20,796 bases of DNA from an uncultured bacterium. Its GTDB lineage: Bacteria; Bacillota_I; Bacilli_A; RFN20; CAG-826. A model generated the notes under the pieces. The model was given only the letters and a program-made list of their open reading frames with translations. It was not told where the DNA came from and searched no databases. Position 1 is the first letter of the stretch. The number at the start of each line of letters is the position of its first letter. The stretch covers positions 1 to 20,796 of the forward strand of contig CASEST010000033.1 in the NCBI GenBank assembly GCA_949290725.1, in the 5' to 3' direction. Of the stretch, positions 6,724 through 13,590 are shown piece by piece. A program made the translations under genes and the position numbers.

Positions 6724-8400
6724 TTATTCAAATTTAATTTCATCAGAATCAATATCTTTGCTCTTTGGGAGCTTTTTAATTTCTTCTAGATTTCGATAGG
6801 TTGTAACTAAATTAGTCGATTCAATTCTATCTAAGGCATAAACTGATAAGATTTTACCAGATATTTTTTCTAAACACTCAGCTAATTTTTCTTGATTGGC
6901 TTTTATATTAATTAACTTAGCTTTAGCTGAATAATTATAAGAAAGAATTAATATTTTATCAGTTAATAAATAAGGGGTTCCTTCTAAAAGTAAGGAGGCA
7001 AAATCTCCTAATTCTTCATCTTTGATAAATGCTTGAAGGATTTTCCATCTGCCCATTAGTTCTCTTTTAGCTTCTTTATTAGAAATTACTGTTAATTTAA
7101 TTAAATTTTCAGTATTTAACTTGTTTGTCTCGCCATCTTTAACTATATTCGATTTACTTAATACCGATTTCTTTTCTTCTTTGAATAGTGGCGATAATTT
7201 AGAAATATCATTAATAATTGAAGAAGTTGTTACTTCGCTATTCTCTTTTTCCTTAATTATTTCTTTAACTACCGGAACTTCTTTAGTGATTTCTTTGATA
7301 ATTATTTTTTCTTGAGGCGCCTCTTTTCGTTTGCTAGTTAAATCATTTTCTTCAATTATTTTTAATAAAGACAATTCAAAAAGTAGTGAAGGGTTATTGC
7401 TAATTCTAAATTCTTTTAATAAATCTAAAAGAATTTGAATCATGTTATTTTCTTCTTCCTCATTAAAATATTTATTTATTAAAGAAAGATAAATATTTTT
7501 ATCATTATTTAATTTTTTAGCAATTAAAGCATCTTTTAGTAATGATAATAACTCATTGGTGAATCGGACTAAATCAATATTTCGGTTAATTAGTGTATCG
7601 TAAAGTTTCAATAAACCTTTAGAATCCTTATTTTTAATAAACTCCAAAAGAGTAATTTTTTCTTTTTTTGTAGTTAAACCAAATAATGATTCAATATCCT
7701 TTGCATGAAGGGAAGTGCCGCTAAAAGAAATTGTTTGATCTAAGATAGATAAAGCGTCTCTAGCCCCACCATTAGATAATTCAACGATTTCACTAATCGC
7801 CTCTTCTTCATAATTTATATTTTCCTTACTTAAAACATTTTTTAACAAGGAGGTTAGTTCCTCATCGCTTAATTTTTTAAATTCATATCTTTGACAACGA
7901 GAAACAATCGTTGGAAGCACTTTATATAATTCAGTAGTACAAAGAATGAAAACGACATAAGATGGTGGCTCTTCTAAAGTTTTTAATAAAGCATTAAAAG
8001 CGCTATTGCTCATCATATGAACTTCGTCGATGATATAAACTTTATAACGTGATTTAGTAGGAGCATATTTTACTTTGTCAATTAAATTTCTTACCTCATC
8101 AACACCACTGTTGCTAGCTGCATCGATTTCGATTACGTCAGGAGAACTTCCCTCACTAATTTCTATACAATTTGAACAACTATTGCATATTTCGCCAATA
8201 TTCTCTTCGCAGTTTAAAGCTTTTGCGAATAAACGAGCAATAGATGTTTTTCCAGTGCCTCGTGGCCCAGAAAAAAGATAGGCGTGGGCGATTTTGTTCT
8301 CTTTTAAAGCATTTTTTAAAGTTTGAATGATGGTCTTTTGACCATAAACCTCTTCAAAATTGGTTGAACGATATTTTCGATATAGTGCTAGATATGACAT
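6724..8400 (-). CDS. dnaX: DNA polymerase III gamma/tau subunit
   Basis: DnaX is the ATPase motor of the clamp loader, and its full-length tau form links it to the polymerase. The 558-aa product shows the canonical RYRS-like start (ALYRKYRSTNFEEVYGQ) and Walker A GPRGTGKT (45-52). It has the zinc module (C64, C72, C75, C78), Walker B DEVH (125-128), LLKTLEEPP, and the SRCQ arginine finger (167-170). Domain III follows, then a Lys/Glu/Ile-rich linker (about residues 360-410) and a tau-like C-terminal domain. AAAAGGAG stands 5 nt before the ATG. It heads the operon dnaX-ybaB-recR-tmk-holB. I saw no E. coli-type A-AAA-AAG slippage site, so a separate gamma form is not supported. No 4.5S RNA gene lies upstream, unlike in B. 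subtilis. Confidence 0.96.
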   Translation of the reverse strand: MSYLALYRKYRSTNFEEVYGQKTIIQTLKNALKENKIAHAYLFSGPRGTGKTSIARLFAKALNCEENIGEICNSCSNCIEISEGSSPDVIEIDAASNSGVDEVRNLIDKVKYAPTKSRYKVYIIDEVHMMSNSAFNALLKTLEEPPSYVVFILCTTELYKVLPTIVSRCQRYEFKKLSDEELTSLLKNVLSKENINYEEEAISEIVELSNGGARDALSILDQTISFSGTSLHAKDIESLFGLTTKKEKITLLEFIKNKDSKGLLKLYDTLINRNIDLVRFTNELLSLLKDALIAKKLNNDKNIYLSLINKYFNEEEENNMIQILLDLLKEFRISNNPSLLFELSLLKIIEENDLTSKRKEAPQEKIIIKEITKEVPVVKEIIKEKENSEVTTSSIINDISKLSPLFKEEKKSVLSKSNIVKDGETNKLNTENLIKLTVISNKEAKRELMGRWKILQAFIKDEELGDFASLLLEGTPYLLTDKILILSYNYSAKAKLINIKANQEKLAECLEKISGKILSVYALDRIESTNLVTTYRNLEEIKKLPKSKDIDSDEIKFE

Positions 8401-8460
8401 AAATTCTCCTTTTAAAATTATATATTAAAACTAACTATTATTTAATATTATTTAAAATTA

Positions 8461-8484
8461 GATATTAAATATTTATTTAATATC
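8461..8484. repeat. Perfect 10-bp inverted repeat in the dnaX leader
   Basis: GATATTAAAT (8461-8470) and ATTTAATATC (8475-8484) are perfect complements around a 4-nt loop. It lies in the dnaX/prfA divergent region, inside the predicted dnaX leader (minus strand), about 60 bp before the ATG. It may be an operator or an RNA hairpin. On the plus strand it precedes a T-rich run, but no plus-strand gene ends upstream, so I do not call it a terminator. Confidence 0.5.
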
Positions 8485-8513
8485 TTTATTTTTATATAAT
8501 TAATCGATGAATT

Positions 8514-8543
8514 TTTATATTATAGACCTTAAATATCTATCAA
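8514..8543 (-). promoter_or_regulatory. Candidate promoter of the dnaX operon
   Basis: On the minus strand TTGATA (8543-8538) and TATAAA (8519-8514) are separated by 18 nt; each matches sigma-A consensus at 5 of 6 positions. A perfect TATAAT also sits at 8524-8519, but with no good -35 box. Transcription would start near 8507, giving a leader of about 105 nt that contains the 8461-8484 inverted repeat. Confidence 0.5.
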
Positions 8544-8546
8544 TGT

Positions 8547-8575
8547 TTGTTACAACTTTAAAAAGAATATAAAGT
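8547..8575 (+). promoter_or_regulatory. Candidate prfA promoter
   Basis: TTGTTA (8547-8552) is followed at 15 nt by TATAAA (8568-8573) or at 17 nt by TAAAGT (8570-8575). Either pair could drive the prfA-prmC-tsaC-rpiB unit. It lies back to back with the predicted dnaX promoter. Evidence is consensus matching only. Confidence 0.35.
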
Positions 8576-8614
8576 TTTATTTTTAATTTTTATTTTTTGA
8601 TGGAGGTAATTAAT

Positions 8615-9697
8615 ATGATGGATAAAAATATGTTAGAGAGATTGAAAACAAGCGAAGCGAGATTAAAAGAAGTTGATGACTTATTATTAAAAGAAGATAC
8701 TGCAAGGGATATGAAACTTTTTAAAAGTTTAAATAAGGAAAGATCTAATCTTGAGCCTGTTGTTTTAAAGTTTCATGAGTATTTAAAATGTGAAAGCGAT
8801 AAAAATGATGCCCTAGTAATGGCGAATGATAGTGATTCAGAAATTGCAGCTATGGGTAAGGAAGAAATTAAAGAAAATGAAGATAAAATGGAGCAAATAA
8901 TCGAAGAACTTCGAATTTTACTCATTCCAAAAGATCCTAATGATGGGAAGGATATTATTTTTGAAATTAAAGGTGCTGTAGGAGGCGATGAAGCTAATAT
9001 TTTTGCTGGAGACCTTTTTAGAATGTATATTAGATATTGCGAAAAAGAAGGTTATAAAGTAAAAATTCTTGACGAAAACGCTTGTGGAGTTGGTGGATAT
9101 TCTTATATTTCTTTTGTAGTTAGTGGAGATAATGCTTATTCACATTTGAAATATGAAAGTGGAGTTCATCGCGTTCAAAGAGTTCCTAAAACTGAAGCGA
9201 ATGGTAGAATTCATACTTCAACCGCAACTGTTGTTGTCATGCCTCAAGTTGAAGTTGATGAGGTAAAAATTAGAACTGAAGATTTAAGAGTAGACCGATA
9301 CAGATCTCAAGGTGCTGGTGGACAAAATGTTAATAAAACAGAATCTGCTGTTAGAATTACTCATATTCCTACTGGGATAGTAGTTTCTTGTCAAACGGAA
9401 AAATCTCAAATACAAAATCATGAAATCTGTATGCAGATGCTTGCTTCAAAATTAGCTCAACTTGAAGAAGAGAAAAAAGAAGCTAAAGAGGCTTCTTTTA
9501 GATCCAAAATAGGAAGTGGAGACCGTAATGAAAAAATTAGAACTTATAACTATCCACAAAATAGAGTTACTGATCATCGTATTGGTTTTACGATTCAACA
9601 ATTGGATCGCGTTATGGAAGGGGAACTTGATTCTATTATTGAAGCTTTGATGAATTATGAACAAGAACAACTTATTAAAGGAAACAAAATTGACTAA
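8615..9697 (+). CDS. prfA: Peptide chain release factor 1 (RF1)
   Basis: RF1 recognises UAA and UAG in the ribosomal A site and triggers peptidyl-tRNA hydrolysis. The product shows the codon-recognition PxT motif as PKT (191-193, context RVPKTEANGRIHTSTATV). It has the catalytic GGQ (235-237) in SQGAGGQNVNKTESAVRITH, whose glutamine is the target of PrmC, and the C-terminal YNYPQNRVTDHRI block. The start is set by GGAGG at 8602-8606, 8 nt before ATG 8615, giving 360 aa, close to the family. An in-frame TTG at 8597 lies upstream of the ribosome binding site and is not the start. The neighbour prmC modifies this very protein, a classic pairing. Confidence 0.95.
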   Translation: MMDKNMLERLKTSEARLKEVDDLLLKEDTARDMKLFKSLNKERSNLEPVVLKFHEYLKCESDKNDALVMANDSDSEIAAMGKEEIKENEDKMEQIIEELRILLIPKDPNDGKDIIFEIKGAVGGDEANIFAGDLFRMYIRYCEKEGYKVKILDENACGVGGYSYISFVVSGDNAYSHLKYESGVHRVQRVPKTEANGRIHTSTATVVVMPQVEVDEVKIRTEDLRVDRYRSQGAGGQNVNKTESAVRITHIPTGIVVSCQTEKSQIQNHEICMQMLASKLAQLEEEKKEAKEASFRSKIGSGDRNEKIRTYNYPQNRVTDHRIGFTIQQLDRVMEGELDSIIEALMNYEQEQLIKGNKID

Positions 9698-10547
9698 TCG
9701 ACAAGTTTATTTCCTTTCTAGGAACGAAGGTAATAAGGATTATATTAATTCAACAGTGATTAATGCTTTATTAATGGAAGTTAATGGCTTTAATTCTTTT
9801 AGTGAATTGATTTTAAATTTTGATAAAGAAATAAAAGATATTGATAAATATAACGAATTATTTTCACGTGTAAATTTTGGCTATCCTCTTGCTTACGCTA
9901 TTGGTAAAACTAACTTTATTGATTTGACAATTAAAGTTGATAAATTTACTTTAATTCCACGACCTGAAACAGAAGAACTTGTAACGAAAACTGTTGATTA
10001 CATTCATAAATTTAATGTTCCACGTAGAAACATTTTTGATTGTTGCACAGGAAGCGGATGCATTGCATTGGCGATGAAAAAATATTTTAAAGAAGCCAAT
10101 GTGTTTGCTAGCGACATTTCTAAAGAAGCTATTGATTTGGCTAAGGAAAATGCTAAGAAATTAGGACTAGATGTTACTTTTTATATTGGAAACAAATTTA
10201 ATCCAATTATAAATAGCGGTTTAAAAATGGATATTTTGATTTCAAATCCGCCTTATGTAGAACATTATGATGAAATTGATGATAATGTTAAAAAGTATGA
10301 ACCAATAGATGCAATTTATTGTGAGAATGGTTATGAATTTTATGAATATTACTTCAAAAATTATAAAAGTATAATGAATGAGCATTTTATGATGGCTTTT
10401 GAAATTAATTATGATCAAGAAGATAAATTAATTGATTTAATTGATAAATATTTTGATCGAGACCATACTGCATATTCTTTTCATAAAGATTTTTATGGCA
10501 AAACAAGATTTTTATTTATTTTTGGTGGAGTAGTTATTGAAGAATGA
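9690..10547 (+). CDS. prmC: Release factor glutamine methyltransferase PrmC
   Basis: PrmC uses S-adenosylmethionine to N5-methylate the glutamine of the GGQ motif in RF1 and RF2, both encoded in this window. It has a small helical N-terminal domain, the linker FTLIPRPETEELV, SAM-binding motif I (DCCTGSGCIALA, 117-128), ASDIS, and the substrate-binding NPPY (186-189). I choose TTG at 9690: AAAGGA (9677-9682) lies 7 nt upstream, and the distance to LIPRP (89 residues) then matches E. coli PrmC. ATG at 9657 is an in-frame alternative adding 11 residues, without a ribosome binding site. The gene overlaps prfA by 8 nt and ends in TGA overlapping the tsaC ATG. It contains the second parS-like palindrome. 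Confidence 0.92.
   Translation: MTNRQVYFLSRNEGNKDYINSTVINALLMEVNGFNSFSELILNFDKEIKDIDKYNELFSRVNFGYPLAYAIGKTNFIDLTIKVDKFTLIPRPETEELVTKTVDYIHKFNVPRRNIFDCCTGSGCIALAMKKYFKEANVFASDISKEAIDLAKENAKKLGLDVTFYIGNKFNPIINSGLKMDILISNPPYVEHYDEIDDNVKKYEPIDAIYCENGYEFYEYYFKNYKSIMNEHFMMAFEINYDQEDKLIDLIDKYFDRDHTAYSFHKDFYGKTRFLFIFGGVVIEE
9860..9875. promoter_or_regulatory. parS-like 16-bp imperfect palindrome, site 2
   Basis: ATTTTCACGTGTAAAT lies inside prmC, coding FSRVN. Its reverse complement, ATTTACACGTGAAAAT, equals site 1 (1990-2005) at 15 of 16 bases. Only three CACGTG hexamers occur in the window, as far as I can find. The third (2781-2786, in glyA) has unrelated flanks and encodes the conserved GPRGG. 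Many Bacillus parS sites also lie inside genes. Function is inference. Confidence 0.35.
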
Positions 10548-11146
10548 TATATTTAAATTTAAATAATGTCGATGAAGCAGTTGAACTTTTAAAAGAAGGA
10601 AATATTATCGCTTTTCCAACTGAAACTGTATATGGATTAGGTGTTTTAGCAAATAAAAAAGAATATTTTGATGAATTGGTTAGAGTAAAAGAAAGAGATC
10701 CCAATAAGCCTTTTACGTTGATGATTTCTTCAATAAAACAAGTAGAAGATATTTTGGAAATCTCTTCTATTTCAAAAAAAATAATCAAAAAATTTACACC
10801 TGGACCATTAACAATAATTTTAAAAACTAAGAAAAATGTTCCTTCTTACTTGGATTTAAATACTGGGTTTGTTGGAATAAGAATTCCTGATTGTGAATTC
10901 ATTTTGGAAGTCATTAAAAAATTAAATATGCCACTATTGGTTCCAAGTGCTAATCCAGCGAATTTAACTCCTGCTAAAAACGATAAAGAAGTATATAATT
11001 ATTTTAAAGAAAATATAAAAGCGATTGTTAGGGGCGAATCTAAATCTAATGTTCCTTCGACTGTTATAAAGATCGAAAATGATGAGATAATTATGCTACG
11101 TGAAGGAAATATTAAATTAGAAGATATATTAAAGGAGATTAAATGA
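10544..11146 (+). CDS. tsaC: L-threonylcarbamoyladenylate synthase (Sua5/YrdC family)
   Basis: The enzyme makes threonylcarbamoyl-AMP from threonine, bicarbonate and ATP. This is the first step to t6A37, the modified base beside the anticodon of ANN-decoding tRNAs. Motifs seen: IIAFPTETVYGLG (21-33), the K-R-P-type block VKERDPNKPFTLMI, FTPGPLTIIL, VGIRIPDC, and PLLVPSANPANLTPA. At 200 aa it is the short YrdC/TsaC form, or a Sua5 with little beyond the catalytic domain; the long Sua5 C-terminal domain is absent. It overlaps prmC (ATGA) and rpiB (ATGA). B. subtilis keeps the homologue ywlC near prfA-prmC and rpiB as well. TsaD, TsaB and TsaE are not in the window. Confidence 0.92.
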   Translation: MIYLNLNNVDEAVELLKEGNIIAFPTETVYGLGVLANKKEYFDELVRVKERDPNKPFTLMISSIKQVEDILEISSISKKIIKKFTPGPLTIILKTKKNVPSYLDLNTGFVGIRIPDCEFILEVIKKLNMPLLVPSANPANLTPAKNDKEVYNYFKENIKAIVRGESKSNVPSTVIKIENDEIIMLREGNIKLEDILKEIK

Positions 11147-11580
11147 AAATAGCGATTGGATCAGACCACGGTGGTTTTGAATATAAGACTAGATTAATTG
11201 ATGACTTATCTAAAGAGAATATTGAATTAATTGATTGCGGAACTTTTTCATTAGAAAGCTGTAATTACGCAGAATATGCTTTAAATGTGGCTTTAAAAGT
11301 ATCTAGTGGAGAAGTAGATTACGGGATTTTAATTTGTTCTAGCGGAGAAGGTGTTTCTATTATGGCTAATAAAGTAAAAGGCATAAGATGTGCGATTTTA
11401 TATAATGATGAAGTAGCTCATTTAGCTAAAGAACATAATGATGCTAATGTAATAGCCTTTGGAGCTAAATTCATGGATTATCAAGATGTTAAAAGAAGAG
11501 TAGAAATTTTCTTGAATTCAAAATTTGAAGGCGGTCGTCATCAAAAAAGAGTGGATTTTATTAAAAAATTTGAAAAATAA
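11143..11580 (+). CDS. rpiB: Ribose-5-phosphate isomerase B
   Basis: RpiB interconverts ribose 5-phosphate and ribulose 5-phosphate in the non-oxidative pentose phosphate pathway. The 145-aa product shows the LacAB/RpiB fold signatures: IGSDHGG (5-11), the active-site cysteine C65 in LICSSGEGVSIMANK with the anion-binding GEGVSIMANK loop, and KEHNDANVIAFGAKF with the catalytic-region histidine H99. Length is typical (about 145-150). AAAGGAG lies just before the ATG, which overlaps the tsaC TGA. It is the last gene of this unit; a strong terminator follows 20 bp later. A LacA/LacB galactose-isomerase role is less likely, since no lactose genes are near. Confidence 0.93.
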   Translation: MKIAIGSDHGGFEYKTRLIDDLSKENIELIDCGTFSLESCNYAEYALNVALKVSSGEVDYGILICSSGEGVSIMANKVKGIRCAILYNDEVAHLAKEHNDANVIAFGAKFMDYQDVKRRVEIFLNSKFEGGRHQKRVDFIKKFEK

Positions 11581-11599
11581 TAGTTGAAAATTATTCGAT

Positions 11600-11629
11600 A
11601 AAATAGGCATTTTGCCTATTTTTTATTTT
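11600..11629 (+). terminator. Rho-independent terminator after rpiB
   Basis: AAAATAGGCA (11600-11609), loop TTT, TGCCTATTTT (11613-11622) forms a perfect 10-bp stem followed by a T-rich run. It sits 20 bp after the rpiB stop and separates the prfA-rpiB unit from comFA. The stem is symmetrical and could also act on the other strand. Confidence 0.85.
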
Positions 11630-11682
11630 GAAAATAAAATTCATAGGTATAAAAAATAAATATTTTGCGTTCTTGTATAGTG

Positions 11683-11693
11683 AAGGAGGTGAT
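11683..11693 (+). promoter_or_regulatory. Extended Shine-Dalgarno of comFA
   Basis: AAGGAGGTGAT is an 11-nt perfect match to the anti-Shine-Dalgarno end of 16S rRNA. It is the strongest ribosome binding site in the window. The first in-frame codon at normal distance is ATA at 11699; no ATG, GTG or TTG lies in the comFA frame between the upstream stop (11693-11695) and GTG 11801. Confidence 0.85.
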
Positions 11694-11698
11694 AAAAG

Positions 11699-12853
11699 AT
11701 AAATTTTATTTGCCCTATTTGCCAAAATTCTGATCCAAAATATTTAGGAATAAAAAATGGGAAAATTTATTGTCGACGTTGTATATCTTTTCAAGGGGAA
11801 GTGGCAGACGATAGTTTAGGCCGAAACTATCTTGATACGACCCATTATGAATTAAAGATAGACTATAAGCTTAGTAATGAACAAATAGAAATTTCAACAA
11901 AGGTTTTGGAAGGATTTAAAAATAAGAAAAACACCCTTATTTATGCGGTTTGTGGGGCAGGGAAAACAGAGCTTGTTTTCAAAGTAATTGAATATTCAAT
12001 TAAAAAACATTTAAAAGTTGGTTTTGCAATTCCTCGTAAAGATGTAGTGGTAGAGTTAAAGGAACGCTTAGCTAAGACTTTTAAAGAGTTTAAAGTAATT
12101 GCCTTATATGGTGGGCATCATGATGAACTTTATGCAGATATAATAGTTTTAACTACACATCAATTATTTCGATATGATAAATATTTTGATTTATTGATTT
12201 TAGATGAGATAGATGCCTTTCCATATAAGGATAATCCAGTATTAATAAATATTTTTAAAAGAAGTTTAAAAGGTAATTTTATAATGATGTCAGCGACACC
12301 ATCAGATAAAACAATTAGTGAGTTTAAAAATGATAATAATTGTCAATTTTTAACTCTATTTCATCGCTATCATCATCATCCTTTGCCGGTTCCAAAAATT
12401 AAAATATTATATTCCCTTTTTAAATATACTTATTTGATTGATAAATTAACTTCATTTCTTAGAAACGAAAAGCCAGTTTTAGTTTTTGTTCCGACAATTA
12501 GGATGTGCGATTCACTTTATAAAATGATTTCTATCTTTTTAAAAAATGGAAGTTATGTTCATTCAAAAAGGAATGAACGAAACGAGATTATTCAATTATT
12601 TCGACAAGGAAAATTCAAGTATTTAATTACGACAAGCGTCCTAGAAAGAGGTGTTACTTTAAAAGATCTTCAAGTGATTATTTTCAATAGCGATCACGAT
12701 CTTTATACAAAAGAAGCTTTAATTCAAATTAGTGGCCGTGTTGGAAGAGTTAAAGATTGCCCAAAAGGAGAAATTATTTATGTTGCAAACAAAAAAAGTA
12801 AGTCGATGGTTGAATCTATTAAGACTATCGAGAAATACAACAAAGACCTGTAA
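11699..12853 (+). CDS. comFA: Late competence helicase ComFA, apparent ATA start
   Basis: ComFA is a membrane-associated DEAD-box ATPase that drives single-stranded DNA through the ComEC channel in transformation. Motifs: Walker A AVCGAGKTE (83-91), DEID box, MSATPS, TTSVLERGVTL, and QISGRVGR (motif VI). In-frame upstream of the first GTG (11801) lie 34 further codons. They encode the family's four-cysteine zinc finger (NFICPICQNSD, then KIYCRRCISFQG), so the real protein must begin near 11699. There only ATA stands, 9 nt after GGAGG; one G-to-A change from ATG would explain it. A GTG start at 11801 would lose the zinc finger. The full product is about 384 aa, shorter than B. subtilis ComFA (about 460). 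comFC overlaps its end. comFB is absent. Confidence 0.88.
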   Translation: MNFICPICQNSDPKYLGIKNGKIYCRRCISFQGEVADDSLGRNYLDTTHYELKIDYKLSNEQIEISTKVLEGFKNKKNTLIYAVCGAGKTELVFKVIEYSIKKHLKVGFAIPRKDVVVELKERLAKTFKEFKVIALYGGHHDELYADIIVLTTHQLFRYDKYFDLLILDEIDAFPYKDNPVLINIFKRSLKGNFIMMSATPSDKTISEFKNDNNCQFLTLFHRYHHHPLPVPKIKILYSLFKYTYLIDKLTSFLRNEKPVLVFVPTIRMCDSLYKMISIFLKNGSYVHSKRNERNEIIQLFRQGKFKYLITTSVLERGVTLKDLQVIIFNSDHDLYTKEALIQISGRVGRVKDCPKGEIIYVANKKSKSMVESIKTIEKYNKDL

Positions 12854-13493
12854 AATATGTTTTAAAGATATTAAGGTTGATACATTTCATAATGTTTTTT
12901 CATCTCCTTATATTTGTTCTAAATGTTTAAAAAATTTAAATCCGGTATTTAAAAAATTTTCAATCAATGGAATTAAAGCATTAGCTATTTATACATATAA
13001 TGAAGAAATTAAAAAACTTATTTTTGTTTTTAAAGGTTGTGGAGATTATGAATTGAAGGATGTTTTTATCTCCCCCTTTATTAACGAAATTAAGGTTAGA
13101 TATAAATCCTTTATAATTATTCCGATCCCATCATCTAAAGAAAGCGATATTAATCGAGGTTTCAATCATGTAATAGAGATATTTAAAGGTTTAAATTTGA
13201 CAATTTTAAAGGACTCTATAGTGAAGATAAAAAATGAAAAACAAAGTGATAAAAATTATTTTGAACGTCAAAAAGTTAAAGATTTATTCAAAGTTAATAA
13301 TCTATCAGAAATTAAAAATAAAAATATTTTAATCGTTGATGATATATGTACTACTGGAGCTTCTTTGAAATCTATGGTTAAATTAATAAAGCCATTTCAA
13401 CCGAAGAAAATTGAGATTCTGGTCATTGCTAAAAGAGAATTCAGCAAAGAAGAATTATCTAAGCTAGAAAAACAAGACTTTATTTTAAAATAG
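12780..13493 (+). CDS. comFC: ComFC phosphoribosyltransferase-like competence protein
   Basis: ComFC is needed for efficient DNA uptake in transformable bacteria, and homologues bind ComFA. Its phosphoribosyltransferase fold has unknown chemistry. Seen in about 237 aa: an N-terminal double zinc knuckle (CKICFKD, then CSKC), IIPIPSSKESDINRGFN typical of the ComFC/GntX family, 'SDKNYFERQ', and the PRPP loop ILIVDDICTTGAS. I choose ATG 12780: AAAAGGAG stands 9 nt upstream inside comFA, whereas an in-frame upstream start at 12732 has no ribosome binding site. It overlaps comFA by 74 nt, so translation is probably coupled. In B. subtilis hpf follows comFC before secA; here secA follows directly. 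Confidence 0.92.
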   Translation: MLQTKKVSRWLNLLRLSRNTTKTCKICFKDIKVDTFHNVFSSPYICSKCLKNLNPVFKKFSINGIKALAIYTYNEEIKKLIFVFKGCGDYELKDVFISPFINEIKVRYKSFIIIPIPSSKESDINRGFNHVIEIFKGLNLTILKDSIVKIKNEKQSDKNYFERQKVKDLFKVNNLSEIKNKNILIVDDICTTGASLKSMVKLIKPFQPKKIEILVIAKREFSKEELSKLEKQDFILK

Positions 13494-13496
13494 GCT

Positions 13497-13517
13497 CTAT
13501 TTAATTATATTAAATAG
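13497..13517. repeat. 8-bp inverted repeat after comFC
   Basis: CTATTTAA (13497-13504) and TTAAATAG (13510-13517) pair around a 5-nt loop, 4 bp after the comFC stop. It has no T-tract, so it is at best a weak terminator or mRNA 3'-end structure between comFC and the secA promoter. Confidence 0.35.
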
Positions 13518-13533
13518 CATTTCCTATGTCGGT

Positions 13534-13562
13534 TTGCTATTGTTTAGAAATAATGATATTAT
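13534..13562 (+). promoter_or_regulatory. Candidate secA promoter with extended -10
   Basis: TTGCTA (13534-13539), a 17-nt spacer and TATTAT (13557-13562), preceded by TGA to make an extended -10 (TGnTATTAT). It lies 28 bp before the secA ATG. This is one of the better sigma-A matches in the window and would give secA-prfB-yitT-uvrB their own promoter. Confidence 0.55.
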
Positions 13563-13590
13563 TTAAAAGATTTTTATAAGGAAAAAAGAA

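Noticed and set aside
7600..7700. A7 run in dnaX (codons for TTKKEKIT, minus strand) as a possible slippage site for a gamma form
   Set aside because: It falls at the domain II/III border and not after domain III, and lacks the A-AAA-AAG context and a stimulatory stem. A product ending there would lack the oligomerisation domain.
8401..8596. 4.5S/SRP RNA gene upstream of dnaX, as in B. subtilis
   Set aside because: The region is 196 bp of very AT-rich DNA holding promoters and a short inverted repeat; no GC-rich SRP-type hairpin or GGAA tetraloop region is visible.
11671..11690. TATAGT at 11676-11681 as the comFA -10 box
   Set aside because: Its transcription start would fall inside the Shine-Dalgarno, and no -35 box stands at the right distance.
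11689..11733. Short ORF starting at GTG 11689 over the comFA start, as a leader peptide
   Set aside because: The GTG overlaps the Shine-Dalgarno itself, and the 14-codon reading (VIKDKFYLPYLPKF) has no sign of selection. I cannot fully exclude that it reflects an indel.
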